DNA of 64,000 nt from CAWAMR01 sp963783095 (lineage in GTDB: Bacteria > Planctomycetota > Planctomycetia > Gemmatales > Gemmataceae), in the NCBI GenBank assembly GCA_963783095.1, contig CAWAMR010000023.1, positions 1-64,000 of the forward strand, in the 5' to 3' direction. Shown piece by piece: positions 41,996-50,928 of the stretch. The notes beneath the pieces were generated by a model. It had not been told where the DNA came from and searched no databases. It saw only the letters and a program-made list of their open reading frames with translations. The number at the start of each line of letters is the position of its first letter. Within the stretch, counting starts at the first letter, position 1. Both the position numbers and the translations under genes were made by a program.

Positions 41996-42268
41996 TCACT
42001 TCGTCGGCTCAGGAACTTCGTATGCGGTGATTGGACGAATAATAAGCGGATCGGCCAGGTTCAAGATCTCGAACACGACAACAATAAACCGGCCTGTGTC
42101 AGTGCTGCCAAAAGCAACGGGACGACCAGACGAGTCGCTTACGTCGAACGTCGTGTTCTCGCCCCAGAGTACGGACTCGACCTCTTCAGGCCTCAAAGCG
42201 TTATCGAGGAGAAGTTTTTGCTGACTGTTTGGACTCAGCTCAAAGTCGGATCCTTTTGTTGTCATCAC
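41996..42268 (-). CDS. Small toxin-like protein (BrnT/RelE-like), 90 aa
   Basis: The core FDVSDSSGRPVAFGSTDTGRFIVVVFEI...IRPITAYEVPEP resembles BrnT-type and related small RNase toxins, which share the G-T-x-x-GR-hydrophobic pattern and a terminal P-I-T-A-Y/R segment. Together with the adjacent HTH gene this forms a likely type II toxin-antitoxin pair. The ATG at 42268 (or 42265) lies inside the end of the upstream membrane protein gene, a 29-bp overlap. Toxicity is inferred only from this resemblance and the arrangement. Confidence 0.7.
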   Translation of the reverse strand: MMTTKGSDFELSPNSQQKLLLDNALRPEEVESVLWGENTTFDVSDSSGRPVAFGSTDTGRFIVVVFEILNLADPLIIRPITAYEVPEPTK

Positions 42269-42581
42269 TCAAATTGGCGTCGAAGTCAAGTTGGCAGTAT
42301 GGACAGGATTTGATAAGTGGATCATTCTCGATGAACATTCGACCGTTCCTCGTAAATAGAAATCCGAGCGGCTCGCCACAACGAGGGCAGCCGAATGAAA
42401 AGTACTGTGCGTATAAACTGATGACGGCCAAAGATGCTGATCCGATAAGAAAGACCCACGAAAAGACTTGGCGAGAAATCGACAAAGCGAATATACAGGC
42501 GAGAACAACGATGATGATGTCGGTATACAGCACCACTTGGATCTTTGTCTTCTGGCGGTCGAATAAGGTGCGGGCTTTCAT
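42240..42581 (-). CDS. Small membrane protein with zinc-ribbon motif, 113 aa
   Basis: Two membrane helices (about residues 17-35 and 41-60, VLYTDIIIVVLACIFALSI and VFLIGSASLAVISLYAQYF) precede a cytoplasmic zinc-ribbon: CPRCG, 23 residues, then CPYC. Such short membrane zinc-ribbon proteins are common and uncharacterised. It overlaps the start of the toxin-like gene downstream by 29 bp, implying cotranscription. No ribosome binding site stands out before ATG 42581. Confidence 0.65.
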   Translation of the reverse strand: MKARTLFDRQKTKIQVVLYTDIIIVVLACIFALSISRQVFSWVFLIGSASLAVISLYAQYFSFGCPRCGEPLGFLFTRNGRMFIENDPLIKSCPYCQLDFDANLSDDNKRIRL

Positions 42582-42706
42582 GGGACAGCCTAAGCATTAG
42601 GTGAAACCTATTTCGAGGATTATACCTGCAGAACGCCTGTTTTGAAAGGTCACGCAATCGTATCGTGCGGCAACCAACAACTGCGACCGCATCGGGTTTA
42701 GATTGA

Positions 42707-43105
42707 TTACTTCGCCAATTTGGTCACAACAAAAGCCACAATTGCGGTAAGGATGACGTTAAGGATCACACCGACGATGTTCGGCACCACCGACCAGGCG
42801 CGAGTGCCGATCTTCTCCTGAGCCGCCTCAACCTTTGAAACCCTTTCGGTCAGCACGTCGAGTCTAGACTTGAGTTCGGATATGCCGTTCTTTTCCATCC
42901 ATCTTCGAAACTCCTCGACGTCTTTCTTAAGGGCTACGATTTCCTTCTCGCATTCCCGCCGTAGGTCGTTGAGTTGCTGGGTGATTTCCGCTTCGGCTAC
43001 GTCTAAGGACTCCACGGACTTGCCAAGTTGCGTGAGTAGCTCAAGGATACCGGAGATACGTTTCTCCACTTCGACGACGGTCTTGTGGACGTCTTCGATC
43101 TTCAC
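42707..43105 (-). CDS. Coiled-coil protein with C-terminal membrane anchor, 132 aa
   Basis: Residues 1-100 form a continuous heptad-patterned coiled coil (VEKRISGILELLTQLGKSVE, LNDLRRECEKEIVALKKDVEEF, LDVLTERVSKVEAAQEK). Residues about 106-127 are a single membrane helix (VVPNIVGVILNVILTAIVAFVV), giving a tail-anchored topology. It starts 2 bp after the stop of the 110-aa gene upstream, so the two form an operon. Resembles the many small DUF1515/hemolysin-XhlA-like coiled-coil-plus-helix proteins; no specific function can be claimed. Confidence 0.75.
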   Translation of the reverse strand: MKIEDVHKTVVEVEKRISGILELLTQLGKSVESLDVAEAEITQQLNDLRRECEKEIVALKKDVEEFRRWMEKNGISELKSRLDVLTERVSKVEAAQEKIGTRAWSVVPNIVGVILNVILTAIVAFVVTKLAK

Positions 43106-43107
43106 TT

Positions 43108-43440
43108 TCAGCCTCCCGTTCCGATCAGTTCTCTGAGCTTCTTGATCTCCCTTTTTTCGCGATTTAGGAGCAAGTTACCCCAGAGGCGGTGAATGCGGAA
43201 GGACGTTTGTCCCGGAGATTGAAGGTCGTCCAGGGCGAACTGGCCCGTTATCTCGTCGGTGGGATCCTTCAAGTGAAGCACGAAGAACGTGCGGCCCTTA
43301 TCGTCTTCAATGCGGTCCCATGAGGCCGTTACATGCTCAGCCGATTCCTCCAGAGCCTCTTCTAACCGCTTTGTCGCCTTCTGAAGAAGGACAAACTGCT
43401 CGCTGTCCTGCCTGGCTTTTTCGGTGTAGGTGACGTTCAT
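43108..43440 (-). CDS. Hypothetical cytoplasmic protein, 110 aa
   Basis: The start at ATG 43440 is supported by AGGAG five bases upstream, rather than the earlier in-frame start. The protein is charged and mixed alpha/beta: a helical N-terminus (ARQDSEQFVLLQKATKRLEE), then WDRIEDDKGRTFFVLHLKDPTDEITGQF, and a basic helix (NREKREIKKLRELIGTG). Not recognised. It is the first gene of a two-gene operon with the coiled-coil membrane protein, hinting that the two proteins act together. Confidence 0.7.
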   Translation of the reverse strand: MNVTYTEKARQDSEQFVLLQKATKRLEEALEESAEHVTASWDRIEDDKGRTFFVLHLKDPTDEITGQFALDDLQSPGQTSFRIHRLWGNLLLNREKREIKKLRELIGTGG

Positions 43441-43483
43441 TAGAACTCCTGATTCGGACACGACTTAATGCCATGCAAGAATA

Positions 43484-45043
43484 TCATACCTGCAAAACGC
43501 CCGTCTTGAAAGGTCGCCCATCATCGTAGCGCGTAGCAACCAGCAGCGCCGTCAACAATGCCGACCTCGTCTCTTCTGGCTGGATGATCTTGTCCACCCA
43601 TAGTCGCGCTGCGGCGTACCGCACGTCGGTTTGCTCCTCATACGAAGCCTTCACCTTGTCGCGCAATTGTTCCAGTTCCACCGCATCCGGTTCGTGTCCG
43701 CCGCGCTTGAGCGCACCGACCGTGATGTCGAGCAAAGTGTTCGCTGCCTGATCTCCGCCCATCACTGCGTAGCGTGCATTGGGCCAGGCCATGATGAGGC
43801 GTGGGTCGAAGGCTTTGCCGCACAAGGCGTAATTGCCCGCGCCAAAGGAACCACCAGTGATGACGGTTATTTTGGGCACCACACTGTTGGAAATCACGTT
43901 GACCAGCTTGGCCCCGGCTCGGATGATGCCGGCCTGCTCCGAATCCTTGCCTACCATGAAGCCATTCACGTTTTGCAGAAACAGGATCGGCACTCTCGTT
44001 TGATTGCAGTCCATTACAAAGCGCGCTGCCTTGTCGGCGCTGTCAACGTAGATCACGCCGCCATATTGAATTGGGCCTTGCATCGGCTTGCAGCGCTTTC
44101 GTTGACTCGCGACGACGCCAACGGCAACGCCGCCCAGCTTGCCATAACCACAGACGAGAGTTTGGCCGAATTCAGACTTGTACTCGTCGAAGGGCGCTGG
44201 ATCAAGAATTGCCGAGATCATGTCGCGGACATCATATTCGGCGTTGCCCGTGAACTTGGACCAAGCCGTGCCGGCACCACCTGCGATTGACCCATCCACG
44301 CGAATGGAATCGGTGGGGATGCCTTCGATGAGCCGGCGCAGACGATCGAGGCAAGTACTCTCATCCTTCTCGCGGAAGTCGATCGTACCGCTGATGCCGG
44401 CGTGCATCGCTGCACCGCCGAGGTCTTCATGGCTGACGGTTTGCCCAATGGCGGCTTTCACCAGGGCTGGACCAGCAAGATACAGGCCGCTTCCTTCGGT
44501 CATGAGCAGTTTGTCGCACAGGACCGGGAGGTAGCCGCCACCCGCGACACAGTTGCCCATGATGGCGCTAAACTGTGGGATTCCCTGTGCCGATATTACT
44601 GCGTTATTGCGGAAGATTCGGCCAAAGTCATCTTCATCGGGAAAGACTTCATCTTGCAGAGGAAGAAAGACCCCTGCGGAATCGACGAGGTAAGCCAGCG
44701 GCAATCGATTATCCATCGCGATCCGCTGGGCGCGGAGCACTTTCTTGCAGGTCATCGGAAAGAACGCGCCCGCCTTGACGGTGGCATCGTTGGCGATGAC
44801 CATAACTTGTCGACCGGCCACCGTGGCAATGCCGGTGACGACTCCTGCGGAGGGCGCACCACCCCACTCTTGATACATCTTCCAGGCGGCCCAAAGACCA
44901 AGTTCAAAGAATGTGGAATCGGGATCGATCAGTTTAGAAATGCGTTCGCGTGCGGTGAGCCGGCCCTTTTCGTGTTGCCGATCGGCAGCCTTTGGACCAC
45001 CGCCTTGCATCAGGATGTGTTCTTCCGAGGTGAGATCGTGCAT
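43484..45043 (-). CDS. mccB: Methylcrotonyl-CoA carboxylase, carboxyltransferase (beta) subunit
   Basis: A 519-residue acyl-CoA carboxyltransferase with both crotonase-like halves. The N-terminal half has KGRLTARERISKLIDPDSTF and AIMGNCVAGGGYLPVL (oxyanion loop). The C-terminal half has LFLQNVNGFMVGKDSEQAGI, ITGGSFGAGNYALCGKAFDP and YAVMGGDQAANTLL, the last favouring the methylcrotonyl-CoA enzyme over propionyl-CoA carboxylase. It transfers carboxyl from biotin in leucine degradation. ATG 45043 has GGAAGA upstream and was preferred over TTG 45055. The partner biotin carboxylase (alpha) is not in this window. Frame intact. Confidence 0.88.
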   Translation of the reverse strand: MHDLTSEEHILMQGGGPKAADRQHEKGRLTARERISKLIDPDSTFFELGLWAAWKMYQEWGGAPSAGVVTGIATVAGRQVMVIANDATVKAGAFFPMTCKKVLRAQRIAMDNRLPLAYLVDSAGVFLPLQDEVFPDEDDFGRIFRNNAVISAQGIPQFSAIMGNCVAGGGYLPVLCDKLLMTEGSGLYLAGPALVKAAIGQTVSHEDLGGAAMHAGISGTIDFREKDESTCLDRLRRLIEGIPTDSIRVDGSIAGGAGTAWSKFTGNAEYDVRDMISAILDPAPFDEYKSEFGQTLVCGYGKLGGVAVGVVASQRKRCKPMQGPIQYGGVIYVDSADKAARFVMDCNQTRVPILFLQNVNGFMVGKDSEQAGIIRAGAKLVNVISNSVVPKITVITGGSFGAGNYALCGKAFDPRLIMAWPNARYAVMGGDQAANTLLDITVGALKRGGHEPDAVELEQLRDKVKASYEEQTDVRYAAARLWVDKIIQPEETRSALLTALLVATRYDDGRPFKTGVLQV

Positions 45044-45074
45044 TGTGTCTTCCAAGAAAATGAGAAGACATTTC

Positions 45075-45208
45075 TAACCACAGAGTCACAGAGAACACAG
45101 AGAAGACAAATCACGGAGCCTGAAGCGTAAGCGAAGAGAAGCCTTCCACTTCGCTTACGCTTCAGGCTCCGTTGGATTTTCTCTGTGTTCTCTGTGACTC
45201 TGTGGTTA
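45075..45208. repeat. Nested inverted repeats (CACAGAGTCACAGAG outer, AGCCTGAAGCGTAAGCGAAG inner)
   Basis: The outer arms are the same family as 40185-40344. The apex contains a complete copy (45115-45170) of the palindrome found at 14058-14188. It lies between rpoN and mccB. Confidence 0.9.
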
Positions 45209-45222
45209 GTCGTGGCTTCAGT

Positions 45223-46711
45223 TTATTTTGCCGCTGCCCAGTCTCGGCGTTGACGGGAAGATGGGATCTTCAACATTTTGCGATACTTCGTCACCGTTCG
45301 GCGTGCTACCGGGTAGCCGGCCTCGTTCAGCTTGTGGACAAGATCCTCATCCGAGAAAGGAGCGGTCTTTCCTTCGTGATCGATCAGTTCGAGAAGCTTC
45401 TGCTTGATCTTCTCGTAGGCGACATCCTCACCCGTCACTTCGTTGCGCGTGCCGCCTCCAAAAAATCGTTTCAAGGGGAAGACGCCTGCGCGAGGTCTGA
45501 ACCCACTTGTCGTCCACCGCCCGGCTCACCGTCGTGACGTGGACGTGGACCTGGTCCGCGACCTGCTGCATCTTCAATGGTTCGATGTAATCCTGCTCGC
45601 GCGTCAAGAACGCCTTCTGATGCGAGATGATCGCCTTGGTAACATTGGCCAGCGTGGTCCGTCGTTGCTCGATCGATTCCAGCAGCCACTTCGCGGCCTG
45701 GATATTCTTGCGCAGATAGTCTTTCGCTACTTTGTCGGAATCCTTGTCCCGGAACAATTCCATGTAGCGCCGATTGAGCCTGATGCTGGGAATCCAGTCT
45801 TCGGTGAGACGAACATCGAACTCGCCGTGATCGTTCTGCTCGACGATCACATCCGGAACCACAAAGTGCGTATTCTCGGAAATAAACCGCGAGCCCGGCT
45901 TCGGATCGAGACGATGCAAAACCTCGATCGCCTCCTTGATCGCGCTGACATCGTACTTCGTTCGCTTCTGAATAACCGGAATTCGATTGCACGCAACATC
46001 TTCGAGATGGTCGAGAATGATGCGCCGAAGAACATCGCGGCACGGCATATCCGGAGTGACTTGCAACAGCAAACATTCCTTCAAATCTCGCGCTCCCACA
46101 CCGGGCGGATCGAGTTTCTGAAGCAAATTGAGCGCATCTTCGAGTTGATCTTCCGTGATCGGTTTGCCAAAGCCTGCGGCCAGATCGGCAAATGGAGTCT
46201 TCTTGATATCGAGATAGCCGCGATCGTCGAGGTTGGAGATCAGATACTCGATCGCCTCGTGTTGATCGGGCGATAAATCCAGAAATGGGATTTGTTCGTC
46301 GAGATAATCCTGCAACGATTGCGGCCGGGACGGCATGTTTTGCATCGCGTCAAGCTTTTTGTCGCCGGCCTCATCGATCGCACCGCGCGAAGGACGATGA
46401 TCTTCGTTGAAGTGTCCATCCCATTCGCGATCGAGTGCTTCCATCCTTTTGAAATCGTTTTCGTTGTCGGCGTCGTGAACGATCGGGGCATCGGGATTGA
46501 AGGTTTCTTCGGCCGGGGCTTCTTCCGGCTCGTGAACGTCCGGATCTTTCTCCCGGAGTTCGAGCACCGGATTTTTCTCCATCTCCTGCTCGATCCGTTC
46601 TTGCAGGGCGACTATGGGAAGCTGCAGAATCTCCATGGACTGGATCATCCGCGGCGCTAATTTCTGATGCAGGCCGAGGGTCGGCCTCATTTCCATACGC
46701 ATGGAGGTCAT
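45223..46711 (-). CDS. rpoN: RNA polymerase sigma-54 factor (frame-broken once)
   Basis: RpoN directs polymerase to -24/-12 promoters and needs AAA+ activators. Region I (residues 1-50) shows the Gln/Leu-rich activator-responsive segment, LGLHQKLAPRMIQSMEILQLP. An acidic region II follows. Region III has the core-binding domain (EYLISNLDDRGYLD, LDPPGVGARDLKECLLLQ) and the HTH (LKMQQVADQVHVHVTTVSRAVDDKWVQT). After a frame change near 45490 the text continues to the RpoN box ARRTVTKYR in the last 30 residues. Total about 495 residues. It is 27 bp after recR on the same strand. All DNA-binding elements are retained, which argues for sequence error rather than loss. Confidence 0.93.
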
Positions 46712-46738
46712 CGTGAACCCCTTTCCGTCAGAACCATG

Positions 46739-47338
46739 TCAAAACACTCTTCGACCTTCCAGGGCATCCGCCAACATCTGTGAGTTCGCCAACTCTAACG
46801 ACGAGCCGGAGGGAAGTCCCCGCGCCAGTCGGGTAATCATAACTCCTGTTCCAGCCAGGATATTCGACACGAACAGGGCCGTGCCGTCGCCTTCCATAGT
46901 GGGACTCGTCGCCAGGATTACCTCGCGGATTCCTCCGCGTTGTACTCTTCGCACGAGAGCGTCAAAAGTCAACTGTTCGGGGCCGATACCGTCGAGTGGG
47001 GCGAGTTTTCCATTCAAGACGTGGTACCGTCCGCGATAATTCCCTGCCCGTTCAAACACTGCCAGATCGCGCGGCGTTTCGACGACACAGATCAATCCGG
47101 CGTCCCGGCGGGCATCGGCGCAAATGGAACATAGTTCGCCATCGGTCAGGTTGAAGCATTCCTTGCAGGGTTTGACCTGTTCGATGACGGCTTTCAGCGC
47201 TTCTCCCAGGGTGGCGGCTATTCTCCGATCGCCCAAAAGAAGAAAGTGAGTGATCCGTTCCGCCGACTTTGGACCGATGCCGGGGAGCTTGGTAAACTCC
47301 TGAATCAGGCGAGCGATTGGCCCAGGTTCCTCAGTCAA
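46739..47338 (-). CDS. recR: Recombination mediator protein RecR
   Basis: A 199-residue protein, normal for RecR, which works with RecF/RecO to load RecA at gaps. The helix-hairpin-helix KLPGIGPKSAERITHFLL is at residues 18-35. The four-cysteine zinc finger CKECFNLTDGELCSIC is at about 57-72. The Toprim motif ICVVETPRDLAVFE is near 83. The C-terminal Walker-B-like segment GTGVMITRLARGLPSGSSLE is typical. The start codon is TTG at 47338 with GGAG upstream. Third gene of the conserved dnaX-ybaB-recR cluster. Confidence 0.95.
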   Translation of the reverse strand: MTEEPGPIARLIQEFTKLPGIGPKSAERITHFLLLGDRRIAATLGEALKAVIEQVKPCKECFNLTDGELCSICADARRDAGLICVVETPRDLAVFERAGNYRGRYHVLNGKLAPLDGIGPEQLTFDALVRRVQRGGIREVILATSPTMEGDGTALFVSNILAGTGVMITRLARGLPSGSSLELANSQMLADALEGRRVF

Positions 47339-47378
47339 CTCTCACTCCGTTCCTTCATGACACGGCGACAAGGCTCTC

Positions 47379-47723
47379 TCACATAATGCCCGGCAATCCG
47401 CCGGGAGGCATCGGCATGCCGAGGTCGCCGGCTACCTTTTGTGCTTCTTGTGCGCGTAACTGCGTCATTTTTGTGATTGCCTGATTGAGCGCGGCAACAA
47501 TCAGATCTTCGAGCATCTCTCGATCGTTTAGCTTCATCGCTTCTTCGCTGATAACGCAACTCACGACTTCCATTCGGCCGTTGACCTTCGCGGTCACCAT
47601 GCCGCCGCCCGATGCGCCCTCGGTCACGAGCTGACCCATTTTTTGCTGCATTTCCTCCATCGAGGCCTTGAGCTTCGGGAGGTTTTTCATCATGCTGGCA
47701 ATCTGGCCGATTTCCTTGAACAT
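47379..47723 (-). CDS. ybaB: YbaB/EbfC nucleoid-associated protein
   Basis: 114 residues, normal length. The N-terminal helix MMKNLPKLKASMEEMQQKM, the Gly-rich hairpin GASGGGMVTAKVNGRMEVVS and the closing helix DLIVAALNQAITKMTQLR define the YbaB fold, a DNA-binding dimer. It starts 3 bp after the tau stop of dnaX and precedes recR, the textbook arrangement. Slightly Pro/Met-rich C-terminus (MPMPPGGLPGIM). Confidence 0.93.
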   Translation of the reverse strand: MFKEIGQIASMMKNLPKLKASMEEMQQKMGQLVTEGASGGGMVTAKVNGRMEVVSCVISEEAMKLNDREMLEDLIVAALNQAITKMTQLRAQEAQKVAGDLGMPMPPGGLPGIM

Positions 47724-47726
47724 TGT

Positions 47727-49528
47727 TCAGGTCTCCGTGGGGTCTGTCGCGTCGCTACCGGGTTGATCGGTTCCAAAGTCCGAGTGAAAATCTTGCAGCC
47801 TGGCGTCCAAGATTTCCTCGGCACGTTGCAAGAGAGGGATCTTCATCAATTCCTCTCGTCGCTGTCGTTTGGCCACTCCGCCACTAATCGTTGAGGATGC
47901 AGGTTCCTCTGTTACCGGGGGTGCGGGTTCGACTTCCATCCGCAAGGCCCACTTTGCCCCCGTAACTTCCCGGAGCGCTTCCTCAATCCACCGGACGTTC
48001 TCAGGCCGCTCGCAATACTCTTTGGAGTGATTATACCGGAAAGGGAAGCGGATTGCCAGAGATTTTGGCCCAGAAATTGCAGGTAAATTCGCCTTTTCCA
48101 GGTGGCCGGACAGTATAGTCCCTACTTTTTCCCTGGCTGTGCCCATAGTTTTTCCAGATTACTCGCGTCAAGTTCTTGATGCACAATAGGTTGCGTGACG
48201 GGATTTGCCTTGCCGTTAATCGGATTCGTCGCCGAAAAGGGTTTACTCAAGTCGTTTTTTTTTGCGGGATCGGTGGAAGGAATCGATTTTGTCGGTGCAT
48301 TCGTTGGCGATTTTACAGGAATTGCGAAAGAATTTCCCCCTGCCTGCGACAACAATTGCGTAAGTTGGGCGATCGGCAGGAGATCTTCCAGACGAATGAG
48401 ACGAATCATAGCCATCTCAAGCAAGACCAGGGCATAGTTGTTCCCCCGCAGCCGACTTTTGGTGGTTGTCAAAATGTCCAGGCCGGCAAGTATGGTGTCG
48501 AGCGTCATCTGTTGGGCATGGCGGATCGCCGTCTCGCGCGCTTTCTCCGAGAGGTTGACATCTCGGAAGTCCGACCCCGCGCAACTCAATATCATCAAGC
48601 CGCGCCAGTACTCGATCAATTGATCGAGGAGTTCTCCGAGCTGCAGCCCTTCATCTGCGGAAGTTGACAGTATGGCCAGCGCCTGATTGGCATCTCGTTC
48701 GACGATCGTATTGACAAGAGTCAGGATTCGATCATCTGCCGCGGTACCCAGTAACTGATGGACCTTTTCGGTCGTGAGCCGGTCGCTGCCGAAAGCGAGA
48801 AGTTGGTCGAGCAAGGATTGCGCATCGCGCATCGATCCGCCTGCCCGGCGCGCAATGATCTGAAGTGCCTCGTCATCCGCTTCCATCTTTTCCGCAAGTA
48901 CCACCTGCTTCAGGCGTTCGACGATTTTGATGGCCCCGATGCCCGAGAAGTCAAATCGTTGACACCGCGAGAGGATCGTGATTGGGATTTTCTGGACTTC
49001 GGTGGTTGCGAAAATGAATTTGACGTGCGGCGGCGGCTCCTCCAGGGTCTTCAACAAGGCGTTGAATGCTTGGGTAGTAAGCATGTGAACTTCGTCGATG
49101 ATGTAGATCTTGTACCTGGCCCGGTTCGGTCGCGTGGAAACATTCTGCCGAATGGCGCGGACTTCATCGATGCCTCGGTTGCTTGCGCCGTCAATTTCCA
49201 GCACGTCAATATCCTGGCCGGATGCGATACCCAGGCAGATTTCGCACTTGTCGCAGGGTGTTGCGGTGGGGCCTGTCACGCAGTTGAGTGCTTTGGCCAA
49301 AATCCGCGCAGCAGAGGTCTTCCCAACGCCGCGCGCTCCGGTGAAAAGATAGGCATGAGCGACGCGATTGCTTTGAATCGCATTCATCAAAGCTCGGGCG
49401 ACCGGTTCTTGCCCTACGAGGTCGGTGAATTGTTGCGGCCGATAGCGCCGGGCAACGACGGTATATTCGGACTCTTTTTCGAGAGCCGACTCCTCGATCT
49501 CTGCTGGTTTTGCCTGGCGTTTGGCCAT
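47727..49528 (-). CDS. dnaX: DNA polymerase III tau/gamma subunit, possible programmed -1 frameshift
   Basis: DnaX is the clamp-loader ATPase. The frame from ATG 49528 to TAG at 48122 encodes 468 residues: Walker A GARGVGKTSAAR, zinc module (CVTGPTATPCDKCEIC), Walker B IIDEVHML and sensor region SRCQRF. This is a gamma-like product. The conserved tau-type tail (GPKSLAIRFPF, ENVRWIEEALREVTG) continues in the -1 frame to 47727, for about 600 residues in total. The switch point is GGG AAA AAG TAG at 48133-48122, resembling the E. coli A-AAA-AAG slip site, with the 0-frame stop directly after it. An indel in the A5 run is the alternative. First gene of dnaX-ybaB-recR. Confidence 0.92.
48122..48133 (-). 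promoter_or_regulatory. Putative dnaX -1 frameshift site
   Basis: The message reads GGG AAA AAG TAG in the zero frame. A one-base slip backwards on AAAAAG gives GTA GGG ACT and enters the tau extension. A small hairpin GGAC-TATACT-GTCC lies just downstream. Confidence 0.5.
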
Positions 49529-49651
49529 GATTGTTAAGTTCTTCGACTGTTCCGTAGCCGAATTCGCCAGAATTCGGGCCCGAGTGCGGCAATCACTCCT
49601 TGCGCATTTGAGCATCCCCGCATTCTGGCGAATTCGGCTACATGCTCGAAG

Positions 49652-50611
49652 TCAGCAAGACAGATGTGATCTACGGAATATTCTGTGCGACGGGAGGTGA
49701 TTTTTCCAGCGGGTCGGGGCGAACGGTGACTTTTTCATGACGATCGGACGAAGGGGCCGTTCACTTTCGAGCTCGGTCATACCTTTCACAGGTTTCGCGG
49801 CAATCCTTTTCACGACTTCAAGTCCTTTGATGACCTTACCGACGATACTGGAGTAAGCATCCAGCGACGCTGCGGGGCCGAGCGCTATGTAAAAGCGACA
49901 ACAGCCGCCGTGCGCGTTCTTGTCCGCTACTTCACACCAAAACCCGACCGTCCCTTCCTCATGCTTTAGTCCTGGGCTGGTTTCGGACTTCATGGCGTAG
50001 CCGAGATGCCCATAGCCATCTTCGCCGGTCCCGAGAGGACACCCGGCAATCACCATGTCAAATCGTTCCGTTTTATCGTCCGACAACTGATGAACGAGCC
50101 GATCAAAACGCAAGCCGTCGTAGTAGCCGATCTTCGCCACGCGCGACGAAATTCCTGACGTGATTCGGAGCCAGGTGGGTTTGCAGCGCAATCTCGATGG
50201 AGCCTTCCTCGGTCTCAATCTCAAGGACGTAGGGAATGGTCATCCCTTTCGAGGTCAGAGGAATCAACGGCCAGATTTTCTCCAGTTCAAAGCGCAGTTT
50301 CCGGTTCCCTTGCCGGCAACGGTCATATCGGGAGGCTGCAACAGTCCATCCAGCCCCTCCGTGAGGACGGCATCTTCAAAGGACTCGGTATATTTGCCGA
50401 TGTTGGAGCCGACCGTAAGTGCGGTGACGCTCATCGTTGCGACGGCATCCTGCGCTTCTTTGTTGGGTTGGACCTCTGCTGAAGGTGTGTCATTCGCAAC
50501 TGGAGTAACGACAGGATCGCCTTTTTGTCCGCAGCCTGCTTCCACGAGTGCGAGCGCGCTGAGAGTGCCGGTTACGGCCCACTCTCGTAATTGCTTCTTC
50601 CAAGCGGACAT
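49652..50611 (-). CDS. Cyclophilin-type peptidyl-prolyl isomerase lipoprotein (frame-broken)
   Basis: The start at ATG 50611 gives a lipoprotein signal (LSALALVEAGCGQKG, lipid-modified Cys about 27). After a linker, the cyclophilin domain begins YVLEIETEEGSIEIALQTHLAPNHVRNFV and continues GYYDGLRFDRLVH, MVIAGCPLGTGEDGYG, GTVGFW and FYIALGPAASLDAYSSIVGKVIKGLEVV. The pattern is a divergent PPIase: the usual catalytic Arg of FHR is present as FDR. It would aid protein folding in the envelope. Frame changes near 50270 and 50155; a third near 49735 would replace the C-terminal tail with VRPDPLEKSPPVAQNIP. Confidence 0.8.
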
Positions 50612-50708
50612 GATCCTCCCTCCCCGATCGATAGTGTTCTCTTATGGAGGGAGGACGATAGCGTCGGTGACGGATGAGGTCAAGCGCGGTTAAGCGTGCT
50701 TTGCACAA

Positions 50709-50845
50709 AAAATCCAAATCTCAATCAACAAATTCCAAACAAATCTCAATACACAAACGAATAGAAAATCTCAAAATGAGCCTGTGCAGCACCGAGACAG
50801 ACAGGCTTCGTTTGGGATTTGGGATTTGGGATTTGGAGTTTTTGC
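50709..50845. repeat. Inverted repeat, AAATCTCAATCAACAAATTCC family
   Basis: Plus-oriented words AAATCTCAA... (50709-50775) face GGGATTTGGGATTTGGGATT (about 50814-50838). Related to the element at 6676-6845. The wider gap 50612-50928 contains no gene. Confidence 0.7.
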
Positions 50846-50928
50846 GCGAAGCTCCTTGCGGGTTGCCCGATCCGCTGCGATAATCGTCTTACTCTACAAA
50901 TCCGGAACGACACCATGAGGATTGGCAC

